Shown here: one piece after another, positions 16,130 through 23,644 of the stretch
Layout of the letters: each line of letters opens with the position of its first letter
Numbering within the stretch: the stretch's first letter is position 1
NCBI GenBank assembly: GCA_024685005.1
Contig: JAIKWF010000081.1
Span: forward strand, 1-58,047
Reading direction: 5' to 3'
Length of the DNA stretch: 58,047 bases
DNA from: Lachnospiraceae bacterium
GTDB taxonomy: Bacteria; Bacillota; Clostridia; Lachnospirales; Lachnospiraceae
Notes under the pieces: model-generated
What the model saw: only the letters and a program-made list of their open reading frames with translations
Told to the model about the DNA's origin: nothing
Database searches by the model: none
Program-made: the position numbers and the translations under genes

Positions 16130-16737
16130 TCTTTCTCACTCTCCTTTCCTGCTTCTTTTGCATCTTCCTCAGCCGCTTTTTTCAGCGCTTCGGAAACTTC
16201 ATCTTTATCTTCCACCGCGCCCATCATATAATCCGTCTTCAATACCAGAGACTTGATATGCGCATACATTGTCTCAAGTTCAAAAACGATCATGGCGATT
16301 CCGGCCACGGGTACGGGAAGATACATCCATATACGGGATACGCTCGGCATTGACACATAGGTTCCTTTCGCACCGATGGTAAACGCATACTGGCTTCCTA
16401 CTACCAGCATGATCACGGCAAAAGCCATAACCATGATATCTGACAGCAGATCTAAAATCTTAAGCATCGTATCCGGCAAAAAACGATCAAACGCCGTCAT
16501 CCTGATATGTGCTCCTCTTCTTACTGCCAGCGCAGCCGAGAGCACAGCCATATAAGACATCAGGGTAAGAACGACCTCTTCAGACCATGACGGATCGGGA
16601 ATAAAAGGAATATATCTTCCCATTACCGCCAGGGTGGTGATCAGGATATCCGCGATCAGTAAAACCTTGCAGATGATCAGAAGAATGTTGTATACAAAAT
16701 CATATGCAGGTTTAATCTTGTCTAACCTCTCAAACAT
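16126..16737 (-). CDS. dctQ: TRAP transporter small permease (DctQ)
   Basis: A 203-residue protein with four membrane helices between about residues 15 and 165 and the DctQ pattern IPDPSWSEEVVLTLMSYMAV near residue 50, followed by RRGAHIRMTAFD near 73. The last 35 residues are a charged, alanine- and glutamate-rich cytoplasmic tail (DEVSEALKKAAEEDAKEAGK) longer than usual. DctQ is the small membrane subunit that joins DctM. It overlaps dctM by four bases. Between it and dctP lies a perfect hairpin (16764-16792). Confidence 0.92.
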   Translation of the reverse strand: MFERLDKIKPAYDFVYNILLIICKVLLIADILITTLAVMGRYIPFIPDPSWSEEVVLTLMSYMAVLSAALAVRRGAHIRMTAFDRFLPDTMLKILDLLSDIMVMAFAVIMLVVGSQYAFTIGAKGTYVSMPSVSRIWMYLPVPVAGIAMIVFELETMYAHIKSLVLKTDYMMGAVEDKDEVSEALKKAAEEDAKEAGKESEKE

Positions 16738-16763
16738 GTGCTATACCACCTTCTTTTTATAAT

Positions 16764-16792
16764 CCGAGCACAGCACCATGTGCTGTGCTCGG
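16764..16792 (-). other. perfect hairpin between dctP and dctQ
   Basis: A 13-base perfect stem (CCGAGCACAGCAC / GTGCTGTGCTCGG) with a 3-base loop and no U-run after it. This fits an mRNA-stabilising or partial-termination element that keeps binding-protein mRNA in excess over permease mRNA. That role is inferred. Confidence 0.75.
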
Positions 16793-16838
16793 GAATAAAA
16801 TCATATTTGTTACTTACCAAAACAGGCAGGATCTCTGA

Positions 16839-17996
16839 TTATTTGAGATCAAGAAGCTGCTGATACAGTTCTTTCAGTTCATCGGTGTTAACCTGCTCGT
16901 CGATAACCTTAGCTACAGCATCCTGCCAAGGCTTCAGATCGGTTACTTCGATCACGTTGCAGCCCTCATCCTTCAGCTGCTGAAGAACTTCTTTTTCTTT
17001 CTCTTCGGAGATCTCTTTGCAGTACTCGCCTGCAAGCTTACCAGCTTCCATCATAGCCTCCTGCTGAGCCTCAGTCATCTTATCCCATGCAGAATCAGTG
17101 ATAACAACCTCAATTGCTCCAAGGGTATGACCATCAAGGATAATGTTGTTTGCAACCTCAGGGAATGCATTGGACTTGTAGTTTGCGATAGGCTGCTCAG
17201 CAGCATCAACAACGCCGGTCTGCAGTGCGGAGTACAGCTCGCCGAAAGCTACTACAGTAGGAGACGCACCAAGACCTTCAACAAGACCGTTCATAACAGG
17301 GTCGTTGGATACACGGATCTTCATACCCTTCAGATCTTCAATACCTTTGATCTCTTTTGCAGTAAAGAAATGACGGAAACCTTCCTCGCCGTAGAACAGG
17401 CCGCGAACGCCTGCGCCGTTTTTCTGAGGCTCCTCAAGGAAAGTCTGTGCCAGATCGCTCTGTGCGAAATTCCAGAAATGATCTCTGCTTACGAAAGTAT
17501 AAGGAAGGGAAAGAAGAAGCGATTTCTCTCCGCCGTAGCTTGTCAATGAGAATGCAGAGATACGTGAGATATCGCAGATTCCGTTGTCAGCAAGCATACC
17601 GTCAAGGATATCGTTCTCGGAACCGAGCACACCACCTGCCTGAAGGTCGATCTCGATGGAACCGCCGGAAAGTCTCTCAACTTCCTCTTTGAACTTGGTG
17701 TCGGTCATACCTACGATCGTATCAAGCGGGTTAACCTCTGCCATTACAAATGTAACCTTGGGATCGCCGGCAGCTGCTGCTTCCTCGGAACTTGCTTCCT
17801 CTTCTGCAGCAGGCTCAGCTTCTTCAGTTGTCTCTTCTTCTGTAGCTTCAGCTTCTTCTGCAGGAGCTTCCTCTTCTGCAGCAGGCTCTTCAGCTGCAGG
17901 TGCCGGTGCCTGCTCTGCACTCTGCAGACCGCAGCCGCCGAGAATCGATGTTACCATCGTAGCAGCCAATAGAATCGACAATGCTTTCTTTTTCAT
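16839..17996 (-). CDS. dctP: TRAP transporter substrate-binding lipoprotein (DctP)
   Basis: A 385-residue lipoprotein. The signal ends in SILGGC with the lipid-bearing Cys at residue 22, followed by a linker of about 55 residues made almost only of Ala, Glu, Pro and Thr. The DctP domain follows with the family core LKGMKIRVSNDPVMNGLVEG (the Arg that clamps the substrate carboxylate), then ALQTGVVDAAEQPIANYKS. It captures an acidic sugar outside the membrane and passes it to DctQM. I chose ATG 17996 because AAGGAGG lies 8 bases upstream; an upstream ATG at 18023 has no ribosome site. It is the first gene of the hexuronate operon. Ligand identity (galacturonate or glucuronate) is inferred from neighbours. 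Confidence 0.93.
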   Translation of the reverse strand: MKKKALSILLAATMVTSILGGCGLQSAEQAPAPAAEEPAAEEEAPAEEAEATEEETTEEAEPAAEEEASSEEAAAAGDPKVTFVMAEVNPLDTIVGMTDTKFKEEVERLSGGSIEIDLQAGGVLGSENDILDGMLADNGICDISRISAFSLTSYGGEKSLLLSLPYTFVSRDHFWNFAQSDLAQTFLEEPQKNGAGVRGLFYGEEGFRHFFTAKEIKGIEDLKGMKIRVSNDPVMNGLVEGLGASPTVVAFGELYSALQTGVVDAAEQPIANYKSNAFPEVANNIILDGHTLGAIEVVITDSAWDKMTEAQQEAMMEAGKLAGEYCKEISEEKEKEVLQQLKDEGCNVIEVTDLKPWQDAVAKVIDEQVNTDELKELYQQLLDLK

Positions 17997-18034
17997 AAAA
18001 TTTTCCTCCTTTAAAAAACACATTGTTAACAGTT

Positions 18035-18052
18035 ATGATAATTTGAGTGATA
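18035..18052 (+). promoter_or_regulatory. candidate operator: 15-base motif shared with the GntR gene
   Basis: ATGATAATTTGAGTGATA here shares the 15 bases ATAATTTGAGTGATA exactly with the upstream region of the GntR gene at 21642-21662. It lies in the dctP leader, about 40 bases upstream of the start codon. Binding by the GntR protein is inferred. Confidence 0.55.
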
Positions 18053-18080
18053 CATAACCTTTGCCAAGCTCCTTCTCGGC

Positions 18081-18135
18081 ATGTTACATGTTACATGTTA
18101 AAAGCATTATAACACCATGACATGTCACGAGTAAA
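18081..18135 (-). promoter_or_regulatory. promoter of the hexuronate operon with operator-like repeats
   Basis: On the minus strand TTTACT (18130-18135), 18 bases, TATAAT (18106-18111). The spacer carries the perfect palindrome TGACATGTCA (18118-18127). Immediately downstream of the -10 box, around the expected start point, are three tandem heptads ATGTTAC (18081-18100, last one incomplete). Both elements are placed where a bound repressor would block transcription. The rest of 18136-18320 holds only the weak plus-strand promoter TTTACA-17-TAACTT for the next gene. Confidence 0.65.
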
Positions 18136-18320
18136 TAGGAATTATGCAGATATTCCGCTTCTTTTTTTAGTAAAAATGACCAAAAAATCCGGGCAGAGTG
18201 TTTTCTTCCCCATGACAATTTACAAACTCGCTTTGTTGTGGTAACTTTAAACTAACCGTTAATGCGGTTTCAGCTATCATATGAGTCTAATATTCTATTC
18301 GATCCATAAAGGAAAACATT

Positions 18321-19364
18321 GTGAAAAAATACCTTTCCGCAGCGCTGCTTGCATTGCTGCTTCTTTGCATGACAGCCTGCTCCGATCAAAAGAATAAAGA
18401 AGGAGATGCCCCCGCGCCCCAGCCTTCCGACTTTACGGCCCTGACAGACATTGAAGAAGGAAGACCGGATATTTATCTTATTGTAAAACTGATCGATTCC
18501 GGTTACTGGCAGGTGATCATTAAAGGTGCGCAGGAAGCCGGCAAAGATCTGGACTGCAACGTCTATTACGCCGGCACCTCCATTGAAACCGACTGGCAGG
18601 GACAGCGTAAGCTCCTTGAGACTGCGGTCTCAAGAGGTGCGGATGCCATTATTCTGTCGCCGGATGATTCGGTTGAACTTTCTCCCGATATTGAAAAGAT
18701 CCATAAAAAATCCATCCCCGTGATCCTTATTGATACCGCGGCAAATACGGAAAGCTTCGATATATGTTATATGACGGATAATCTTCTGGCCGGTGAAAAT
18801 GCGGCCAAAGAAATGCTCTCAAAGCTTCATGCATGCGGACATGCGGACGATGAGACTCTTTCCGTCGGGATCATCGTGGGGACATCCAATTCGCAGACCA
18901 TCAGCGAGCGTTTGGCGGGATTTTATCAGTTCTGGTCCGCCAATGCACCTTCCGCATGGACCATCATATCCGATATCAAGAACTGTAACGGTGTAAATGA
19001 GCAGGGAGAATCCATGACTGTGGATCTAATGAATGATTATCCGGACCTGGCCGGTCTCTACGGTACCAACAACGGCCCGACCAAAGCGCTTTGCACCGCT
19101 GTTTCCAAACAGGGGCGCAAAGATCTTGTAATCGTCGGTTTTGATTATTCAGATGAAATGAAAGCGCTTCTGGAGTCCGATGAGTACAACGCATCCACCA
19201 TGCTGCAGCGGCAGTATGACATGAGCTACAACGGTGTCCGCTCCGCTTTGGATCTGCTGGGCGGAAATGCCCCCGAAGTGAAGTTTACGGATACCGGCGT
19301 GGTCTGCGTCAATCACGATAACCTGACCGATCCGGATGTAGTAAATGTTTTACAGCATAACTGA
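18321..19364 (+). CDS. sugar-binding lipoprotein, type 1 periplasmic-binding fold
   Basis: A 347-residue lipoprotein with lipobox LCMTAC and lipid Cys at residue 20, a short linker, and a ribose-binding-protein-like domain: PDIYLIVKLIDSGYWQVIIK near residue 50, GADAIILSPDD near 110, IPVILIDTAA near 137, DLAGLYGTNNGPTKAL near 235 and LVIVGFDYSDEMKALL near 270. These are the usual sugar-contacting loops of xylose/ribose/autoinducer-2 type binding proteins. There is no ABC permease or ATPase beside it. Instead the next gene, 57 bases on, is a membrane diguanylate cyclase. I infer that it senses a sugar for that enzyme and is not a transporter component. It starts with GTG; AAAGGAAA lies upstream. 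Confidence 0.85.
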   Translation: MKKYLSAALLALLLLCMTACSDQKNKEGDAPAPQPSDFTALTDIEEGRPDIYLIVKLIDSGYWQVIIKGAQEAGKDLDCNVYYAGTSIETDWQGQRKLLETAVSRGADAIILSPDDSVELSPDIEKIHKKSIPVILIDTAANTESFDICYMTDNLLAGENAAKEMLSKLHACGHADDETLSVGIIVGTSNSQTISERLAGFYQFWSANAPSAWTIISDIKNCNGVNEQGESMTVDLMNDYPDLAGLYGTNNGPTKALCTAVSKQGRKDLVIVGFDYSDEMKALLESDEYNASTMLQRQYDMSYNGVRSALDLLGGNAPEVKFTDTGVVCVNHDNLTDPDVVNVLQHN

Positions 19365-19421
19365 CAACCCAGCCGATAACACAACTGACAGCACAACTGA
19401 CAACCTGACCTGGAAGAATCT

Positions 19422-20924
19422 ATGAAAAAGAAACGGCAGCTAAAACAAAAAGAAATATCTCTGATCAAAGGAGGGCACGCTTTTTATATCACCCTTCTGA
19501 TCTGTCTTGTTGTTTTTATCACAGCCATCACTCTGCTCATCGCTTCCTTCAACAGGCTGATCTCTACCCATGACCAGAACCTTTCCGGCGAGATCTGCGT
19601 TCTGCTTTCCGAAAAAATGAACAGTTCCATCTCTTCCATGACCAATTCGGCCGCGGACGTGGCTTCCGTCATTTCCGCCCAGAAGGAATCCTCTCCGGAA
19701 AAGATCTATACTCTGTTAAAAGAGAATCCCGATAAAAACTACCTGAGCGCAGGACTTTTGGATGACAGCGGAAAGCTTTATGCCACCGATGCCGAAGCAG
19801 CGGAATTTCAAAAGTGGCAGCTGAGGGAAACCGCCTCATTGGCTGATCCCGTTTCCATGACCATGCCTTATCGTTCCACCCTGTACGGGCAGCCCGTAGT
19901 CTCTGTTTTTTCCCGCTTAAGCTACGGCGGTGAACAAGAAGGCTATCTGTTTTTCACCTATCCCTTAAGCGATCTGCAGAAGCTGGCTACCACCGCGGTC
20001 CTCGAAAACGATATTGAGATCTGGCTTATGAATGCAAGCTCCGCCAATATCATCCAGTGTGCCGGAGCCGATGCCCACGCTGTGGGAAGCTGGACTAACG
20101 CATATCTTGCCATGCAGAATATCGACAGCAAAGACCGGAATACGTATCGCCTGTGGATCTCCGAAGTGCGGAAGGGTGAAGACAAAGTCGGTATCAGCTA
20201 TTCTATTGAAGATACCTTCTATTCACAGTTCTGTTCCAAGCTTGAGAGTATGCCGGGATGGTATGTAGTGGTAAGACTTCCCTCTCATGCCCTGTCTGCC
20301 ACCATGAACTCCTTCCGTAATAATGTGCTGTATTTCCTCGCTGTTCTGCTTCTTGTGATGATCTTCCTCATCGCTAATCTTTATCTGCGTTCCCAGCGGG
20401 AAAACGAAATGCTGAACAAGCTTTCCATCCACGATCCGCTCACCGGTGCACTGAACCGCAGAGCTTTTGAGTTTGCGGCAGAGCAGCGCCTGACACGCGG
20501 TCCTGATGCAGCATTGATCTTTTTCGATATAGACTTTTTCAAACAGGTAAATGACCGATTCGGTCACGATGCCGGTGACAAACTCCTTGTGGCATTTTCA
20601 CAGGCACTTCAGAAAAACTTTGCCGAAACAGGTATCTTATCCCGTTTCGGTGGTGATGAATTTGTGGTACTGGCCGATCTGGAGAGTAAGGATGCGCTTT
20701 CTGCCATTCTTGCCAAAGCCAAAGAAGACGTCCATGCCATCACCATCGATGATTCCAAAACGGACAGCACGGGCTTTACCATCAGCTTCTCGGCAGGTGC
20801 TGCATGCTTTCCTCAGGATGCAGGCGATCTGAATGGCTTAAAACAATGCGCGGATGCTGCTCTTTATAAGGTAAAAGAGAGCACCCGCGATGATTACAAA
20901 TGGTTTGAAGCCGGAAAAAATTAA
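19422..20924 (+). CDS. membrane diguanylate cyclase (GGDEF) with extracellular sensor domain
   Basis: A 500-residue protein with membrane helices at about residues 20-42 and 301-321 flanking an outside sensor region of about 255 residues (dCache-like by layout), then a GGDEF domain. The domain has HDPLTGALNRRAFE at 337-350, IFFDIDFFKQVNDRFGHDAG near 366-385 and an intact GGDEF at 410-414, so it should make cyclic di-GMP from two GTP. The four residues in the I-site position (401-404) are AETG and not RxxD, so product inhibition by the usual site is not expected. It follows the sugar-binding lipoprotein and probably receives its signal from it. The stop overlaps the GntR stop from the opposite strand by four bases. 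Confidence 0.9.
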   Translation: MKKKRQLKQKEISLIKGGHAFYITLLICLVVFITAITLLIASFNRLISTHDQNLSGEICVLLSEKMNSSISSMTNSAADVASVISAQKESSPEKIYTLLKENPDKNYLSAGLLDDSGKLYATDAEAAEFQKWQLRETASLADPVSMTMPYRSTLYGQPVVSVFSRLSYGGEQEGYLFFTYPLSDLQKLATTAVLENDIEIWLMNASSANIIQCAGADAHAVGSWTNAYLAMQNIDSKDRNTYRLWISEVRKGEDKVGISYSIEDTFYSQFCSKLESMPGWYVVVRLPSHALSATMNSFRNNVLYFLAVLLLVMIFLIANLYLRSQRENEMLNKLSIHDPLTGALNRRAFEFAAEQRLTRGPDAALIFFDIDFFKQVNDRFGHDAGDKLLVAFSQALQKNFAETGILSRFGGDEFVVLADLESKDALSAILAKAKEDVHAITIDDSKTDSTGFTISFSAGAACFPQDAGDLNGLKQCADAALYKVKESTRDDYKWFEAGKN

Positions 20925-21613
20925 TTCTTCTTATCTTTTTTCCCTCTGGCAAACATACTCGGATTCGCTGCTTCGATGTTCTTGATGTCTTCTTCGAAAT
21001 ATCCAAGATGCTGCATCAGGAGCGTGCGATATCCTTCTTTGTCTTTTTTCTCAATGCACTTGATCAGCTTTTGATGAGCCGTAGTAGTACGTTTTTTCAG
21101 GCTGCTTCCGATGTCGGCCAGAATACGTACCCTGTTGTAATGTGCCATGGTATTCTGTACAATCTGTCCCGCAAGATTCTGTCCTGCCACATAGTAGGTT
21201 ACAGCATGAAAGGCATTGTCACACATCAGATACTCATACGCCATTTCGGAATCTCTGGTGTCTACCGCAAGATCTTCCATCATACGCGCATAGGAGCGCA
21301 TCTTCTGAATATCTGCTTTTTTCACATTTTCAAACAGGCTGTCTACAACCCCAAGTTCCAGCGTTCTTCGGATGAACCACTCCTGTTTCGCACGCTGACT
21401 GTCGATCTTTGAAATGACAGATGCCGACTGAGGATAGATTTCCACAAGTCCCTCAGTCTCAAGCTTTACCAGCGCTTCCCGTGCGGGCGTACGGCTGACC
21501 TGATACCGGTCTGCGATCTTGGCTGCGGATACCGGCTCTCCCGGTGGCAGTTCGAGCGTCATGATATCACGCTTCAGGTTGTCGTAGGTCTGCGAATTCA
21601 AGGAAATACTCAT
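20921..21613 (-). CDS. GntR family regulator with FCD ligand domain
   Basis: A 230-residue FadR-type repressor. Residues 5-70 form the winged helix (YDNLKRDIMTLELPPGEPVS, KIADRYQVSRTPAREALVKL), and residues 85-210 form the all-helical FCD domain with the metal-binding Asp and His residues (DNAFHAVTYYVAGQ, TTTAHQKLIKCIE). Such proteins often control hexuronate and hexonate genes (UxuR, ExuR, GntR types) and let go of DNA when they bind a uronate or pathway acid. Its place beside the uronate operon, and a 15-base sequence shared between its own upstream region and the dctP leader, support that role here. The start has SD AGGAGG. Confidence 0.88.
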   Translation of the reverse strand: MSISLNSQTYDNLKRDIMTLELPPGEPVSAAKIADRYQVSRTPAREALVKLETEGLVEIYPQSASVISKIDSQRAKQEWFIRRTLELGVVDSLFENVKKADIQKMRSYARMMEDLAVDTRDSEMAYEYLMCDNAFHAVTYYVAGQNLAGQIVQNTMAHYNRVRILADIGSSLKKRTTTAHQKLIKCIEKKDKEGYRTLLMQHLGYFEEDIKNIEAANPSMFARGKKDKKN

Positions 21614-21641
21614 GTTTGTTTCTACCTCCTGATTTAATTTA

Positions 21642-21662
21642 TATCACTCAAATTATTATCAT
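21642..21662 (-). promoter_or_regulatory. candidate operator upstream of the GntR gene
   Basis: Minus strand: ATGATA followed by ATAATTTGAGTGATA, the latter exactly as in the dctP leader (18035-18052). It lies 29 bases upstream of the start codon and would overlap the gene's promoter, which suggests autoregulation. It also overlaps the exoA stop codon. Confidence 0.55.
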
Positions 21663-22411
21663 TGAAAGGTAACCTCTACAGGGCAGTGATCCGAGCCAAA
21701 GATTTCGGTATGGATCTTTGCATCTGTAAGGCGCGGCTGCATTCTGTCGGAGACAAGGAAATAGTCGATCCGCCAGCCCGCGTTTTTTTCTCTGGCATGA
21801 AAACGATACGACCACCAGGAATAGATCTGCTCTCTGTCCGGATAAAAATGCCGGAAGGTGTCCGTAAAACCATTTGCCAGAAGGGTTCTCATCTTCTCTC
21901 TTTCTTCGTCCGTAAAGCCTGCATTATGGTGATTGGAAGAAGGGTTCTTCAGATCGATCTCTTCTTTCGCCACATTCATATCGCCGCAGATCACAACGGG
22001 CTTTTTCTCATCAAGCCCTTTGACATATGCTAAAAATGCATCCTCCCATTCCATACGGTAATCAAGCCGCAAAAGCTCCTGCTTGGAATTGGGAGTATAT
22101 ACCGTAACAAGATAGTGATCTTCAAACTCAAGCGTGATCACACGGCCTTCCTTATCGTGCTCTTCGATTCCCAAGCCATAAGCGCAGGACAGGGGCTCTT
22201 TCTTTGTAAAAATTGCGGTTCCCGAGTATCCTTTTTTCTCCGCATAGTTGAAAAACTGATGATACCCCGGAAGCTCCAGCTCTACCTGTCCTTCCTGGAT
22301 CTTGGTTTCCTGGAGGCAGAACGCGTCAGCATCCGCATCCCTGAAAAAGTCCATGAACCCTTTTTGCAGACAGGCCCGAAGCCCATTTACATTCCATGAT
22401 ATATATTTCAT
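21659..22411 (-). CDS. exoA: exodeoxyribonuclease III / AP endonuclease
   Basis: A 250-residue enzyme of the ExoA/XthA/APE1 family with all catalytic motifs: [15 protein letters not shown] at the start (Asn in WNVNG), [11 protein letters not shown] near residue 31 (metal-binding Glu), YRFHARE near 207, [15 protein letters not shown] near residue 140 (Asp/Asn pair) and GSDHCPVEV near the C-terminus (Asp-His pair). It cuts DNA 5' to abasic sites and digests 3' ends during base excision repair. AAGGAG precedes ATG 22411. The downstream gene is the GntR regulator; upstream is a repeat-filled gap before truA. Confidence 0.95.
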   Translation of the reverse strand: MKYISWNVNGLRACLQKGFMDFFRDADADAFCLQETKIQEGQVELELPGYHQFFNYAEKKGYSGTAIFTKKEPLSCAYGLGIEEHDKEGRVITLEFEDHYLVTVYTPNSKQELLRLDYRMEWEDAFLAYVKGLDEKKPVVICGDMNVAKEEIDLKNPSSNHHNAGFTDEEREKMRTLLANGFTDTFRHFYPDREQIYSWWSYRFHAREKNAGWRIDYFLVSDRMQPRLTDAKIHTEIFGSDHCPVEVTFQ

Positions 22412-22429
22412 GCTGTCTCTATCTCCTTA

Positions 22430-22730
22430 GCTGCGCATATCTTTCATCTTATCATGCTTTTTTGCTGCGCAGCTTCATTCTTATCACGCTTTTGTGCGCG
22501 CATCTTCCCGCTCATCACGTATTTGCGCTGCGTATCTTCCCCTCTCACCGTGCCCTCCGGTCTCCCGGTCTCCGCACTTGCCATCTCCGGGTCACCATGC
22601 CTGCCATCTCCGGGTCACCGTGCTTATCGCCTCCGGTCTCCAAGCCTGCCATCTCCGGGTCACCGTGCTCATCGCCTCCGGTCTCCATGCCTGCCATCTC
22701 CGGGTCACCGTGCTCATCGTCTTCTGGCGG
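22430..22730. repeat. minisatellite between truA and exoA
   Basis: Nearly three 45-base units anchored by CTGCCATCTCCGGGTCACCG at 22601, 22646 and 22691, plus a partial unit at 22578. To the left are four more diverged units of about 31 bases (each with GCGC, ATCTT and a TCATCACG-like piece) from about 22430 to 22555. No protein on either strand is convincing, but the minus-strand frame directly behind the truA stop codon stays open and reads acidic repeats with DEHGDPEMAGMETGG. Confidence 0.8.
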
Positions 22731-23474
22731 TCAGTCGTAATCCACCTGCAGCAGGCACAGACCCTGGGCCGGCGCGGTAGCCGGTGCTTTTCTGCGGTCT
22801 GCGGATGCCAAAAGCACCTGTACATCCTCAGGCGTGATCTCCTCTTTCCCCACAGCAACCAGTGTTCCCGTCAGGATCCTGACCATATTCCGCAAAAAAC
22901 CGTCGCCATGAAAAGTCAGCAGCAGGTAATCTCCCCTTTTCCGGATATCAATCCGGTCCACATTGCGTACCGTACTTTTGTTTTTTCCAGCAGCCTTGCA
23001 AAAGGAGGCAAAATCGTGGTTTCCCTGCAGATACTCTGCGGCTTTTTGCATCTTCTCAACATGAAGGCGCTCCGGGATCACCCAGACATACTTTCTGTCA
23101 AATACCGGCTTTTCCTTACCCTGATAAATGGTATATTGGTAGGTTTTCCCCGTGGCAAGGTACCTTGCATGGAAACGGTCGGATGTGGTCTTTAACCCGA
23201 TAACCGCAATATCATCCGGAAGATACCGGTTCATATAGTCTTTGAGAGCCTCATCCTCCAGGTCCGTATCCAGAACAAAGTTAGCACACATTCCTTTGGC
23301 ATGCACTCCGGCATCGGTTCTGCCGGCACCCAGGATCTCCACTTCGGATCCTGCAAGGCGTGACAGAACTCCCTCCAGTTTCCCCTGGATGGTCTCTTTT
23401 CCCGGCTGATGTTCCCAGCCGTAATATCTGGTTCCGTCGTAGCTGATGATCGCCTTGTAATTCCTAGCTGCCAT
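22731..23474 (-). CDS. truA: tRNA pseudouridine synthase A
   Basis: A 247-residue TruA, of normal length. Landmarks are ISYDGTRYYGWEHQPGKETI near residue 10, GAGRTDAGVHAKG near residue 50 with the catalytic Asp, ARYLATGKTYQYTIYQG near 105 and FLRNMVRILTGTLVAVGK near 190. It converts uridines 38-40 of the tRNA anticodon arm to pseudouridine. It is divergent from the DUF4317 gene, and its own promoter is visible at 23525-23553. The stop TGA is followed by an in-frame open stretch into the minisatellite. Confidence 0.95.
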   Translation of the reverse strand: MAARNYKAIISYDGTRYYGWEHQPGKETIQGKLEGVLSRLAGSEVEILGAGRTDAGVHAKGMCANFVLDTDLEDEALKDYMNRYLPDDIAVIGLKTTSDRFHARYLATGKTYQYTIYQGKEKPVFDRKYVWVIPERLHVEKMQKAAEYLQGNHDFASFCKAAGKNKSTVRNVDRIDIRKRGDYLLLTFHGDGFLRNMVRILTGTLVAVGKEEITPEDVQVLLASADRRKAPATAPAQGLCLLQVDYD

Positions 23475-23524
23475 GGTAACGCTCTCTCGTTTGCCTGTAC
23501 TTATTTTTTTGCTTACTATTATAT

Positions 23525-23553
23525 ATTATATACTAATATGTTACTCGTCACAA
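23525..23553 (-). promoter_or_regulatory. sigma-A promoter of truA
   Basis: On the minus strand TTGTGA (23548-23553), 17 bases, TATAAT (23525-23530). Confidence 0.7.
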
Positions 23554-23576
23554 TCCTTATTTCAAAAAATCCAATC

Positions 23577-23605
23577 TTGCATATTTTTCCGGGAAAAATT
23601 ATACT
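23577..23605 (+). promoter_or_regulatory. sigma-A promoter of the DUF4317 gene with palindromic spacer
   Basis: TTGCAT (23577-23582), 17 bases, TATACT (23600-23605). The whole spacer is a perfect palindrome, ATTTTTCC-G-GGAAAAAT. Confidence 0.7.
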
Positions 23606-23644
23606 TATGATTGATAACTTTTTACAAGAAGGAGAAGGGATCTT

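Noticed and set aside
22578-22730. Possible CRISPR array
   Set aside because: The units are contiguous 45-base tandem repeats without unique spacers, and no cas gene is present.
22592-22858. An 88-residue repeat protein frame (units of TVTRRWQAWRPEA)
   Set aside because: It lies out of frame within truA and then in the minisatellite; the repetition comes from the DNA repeat. No ribosome site.
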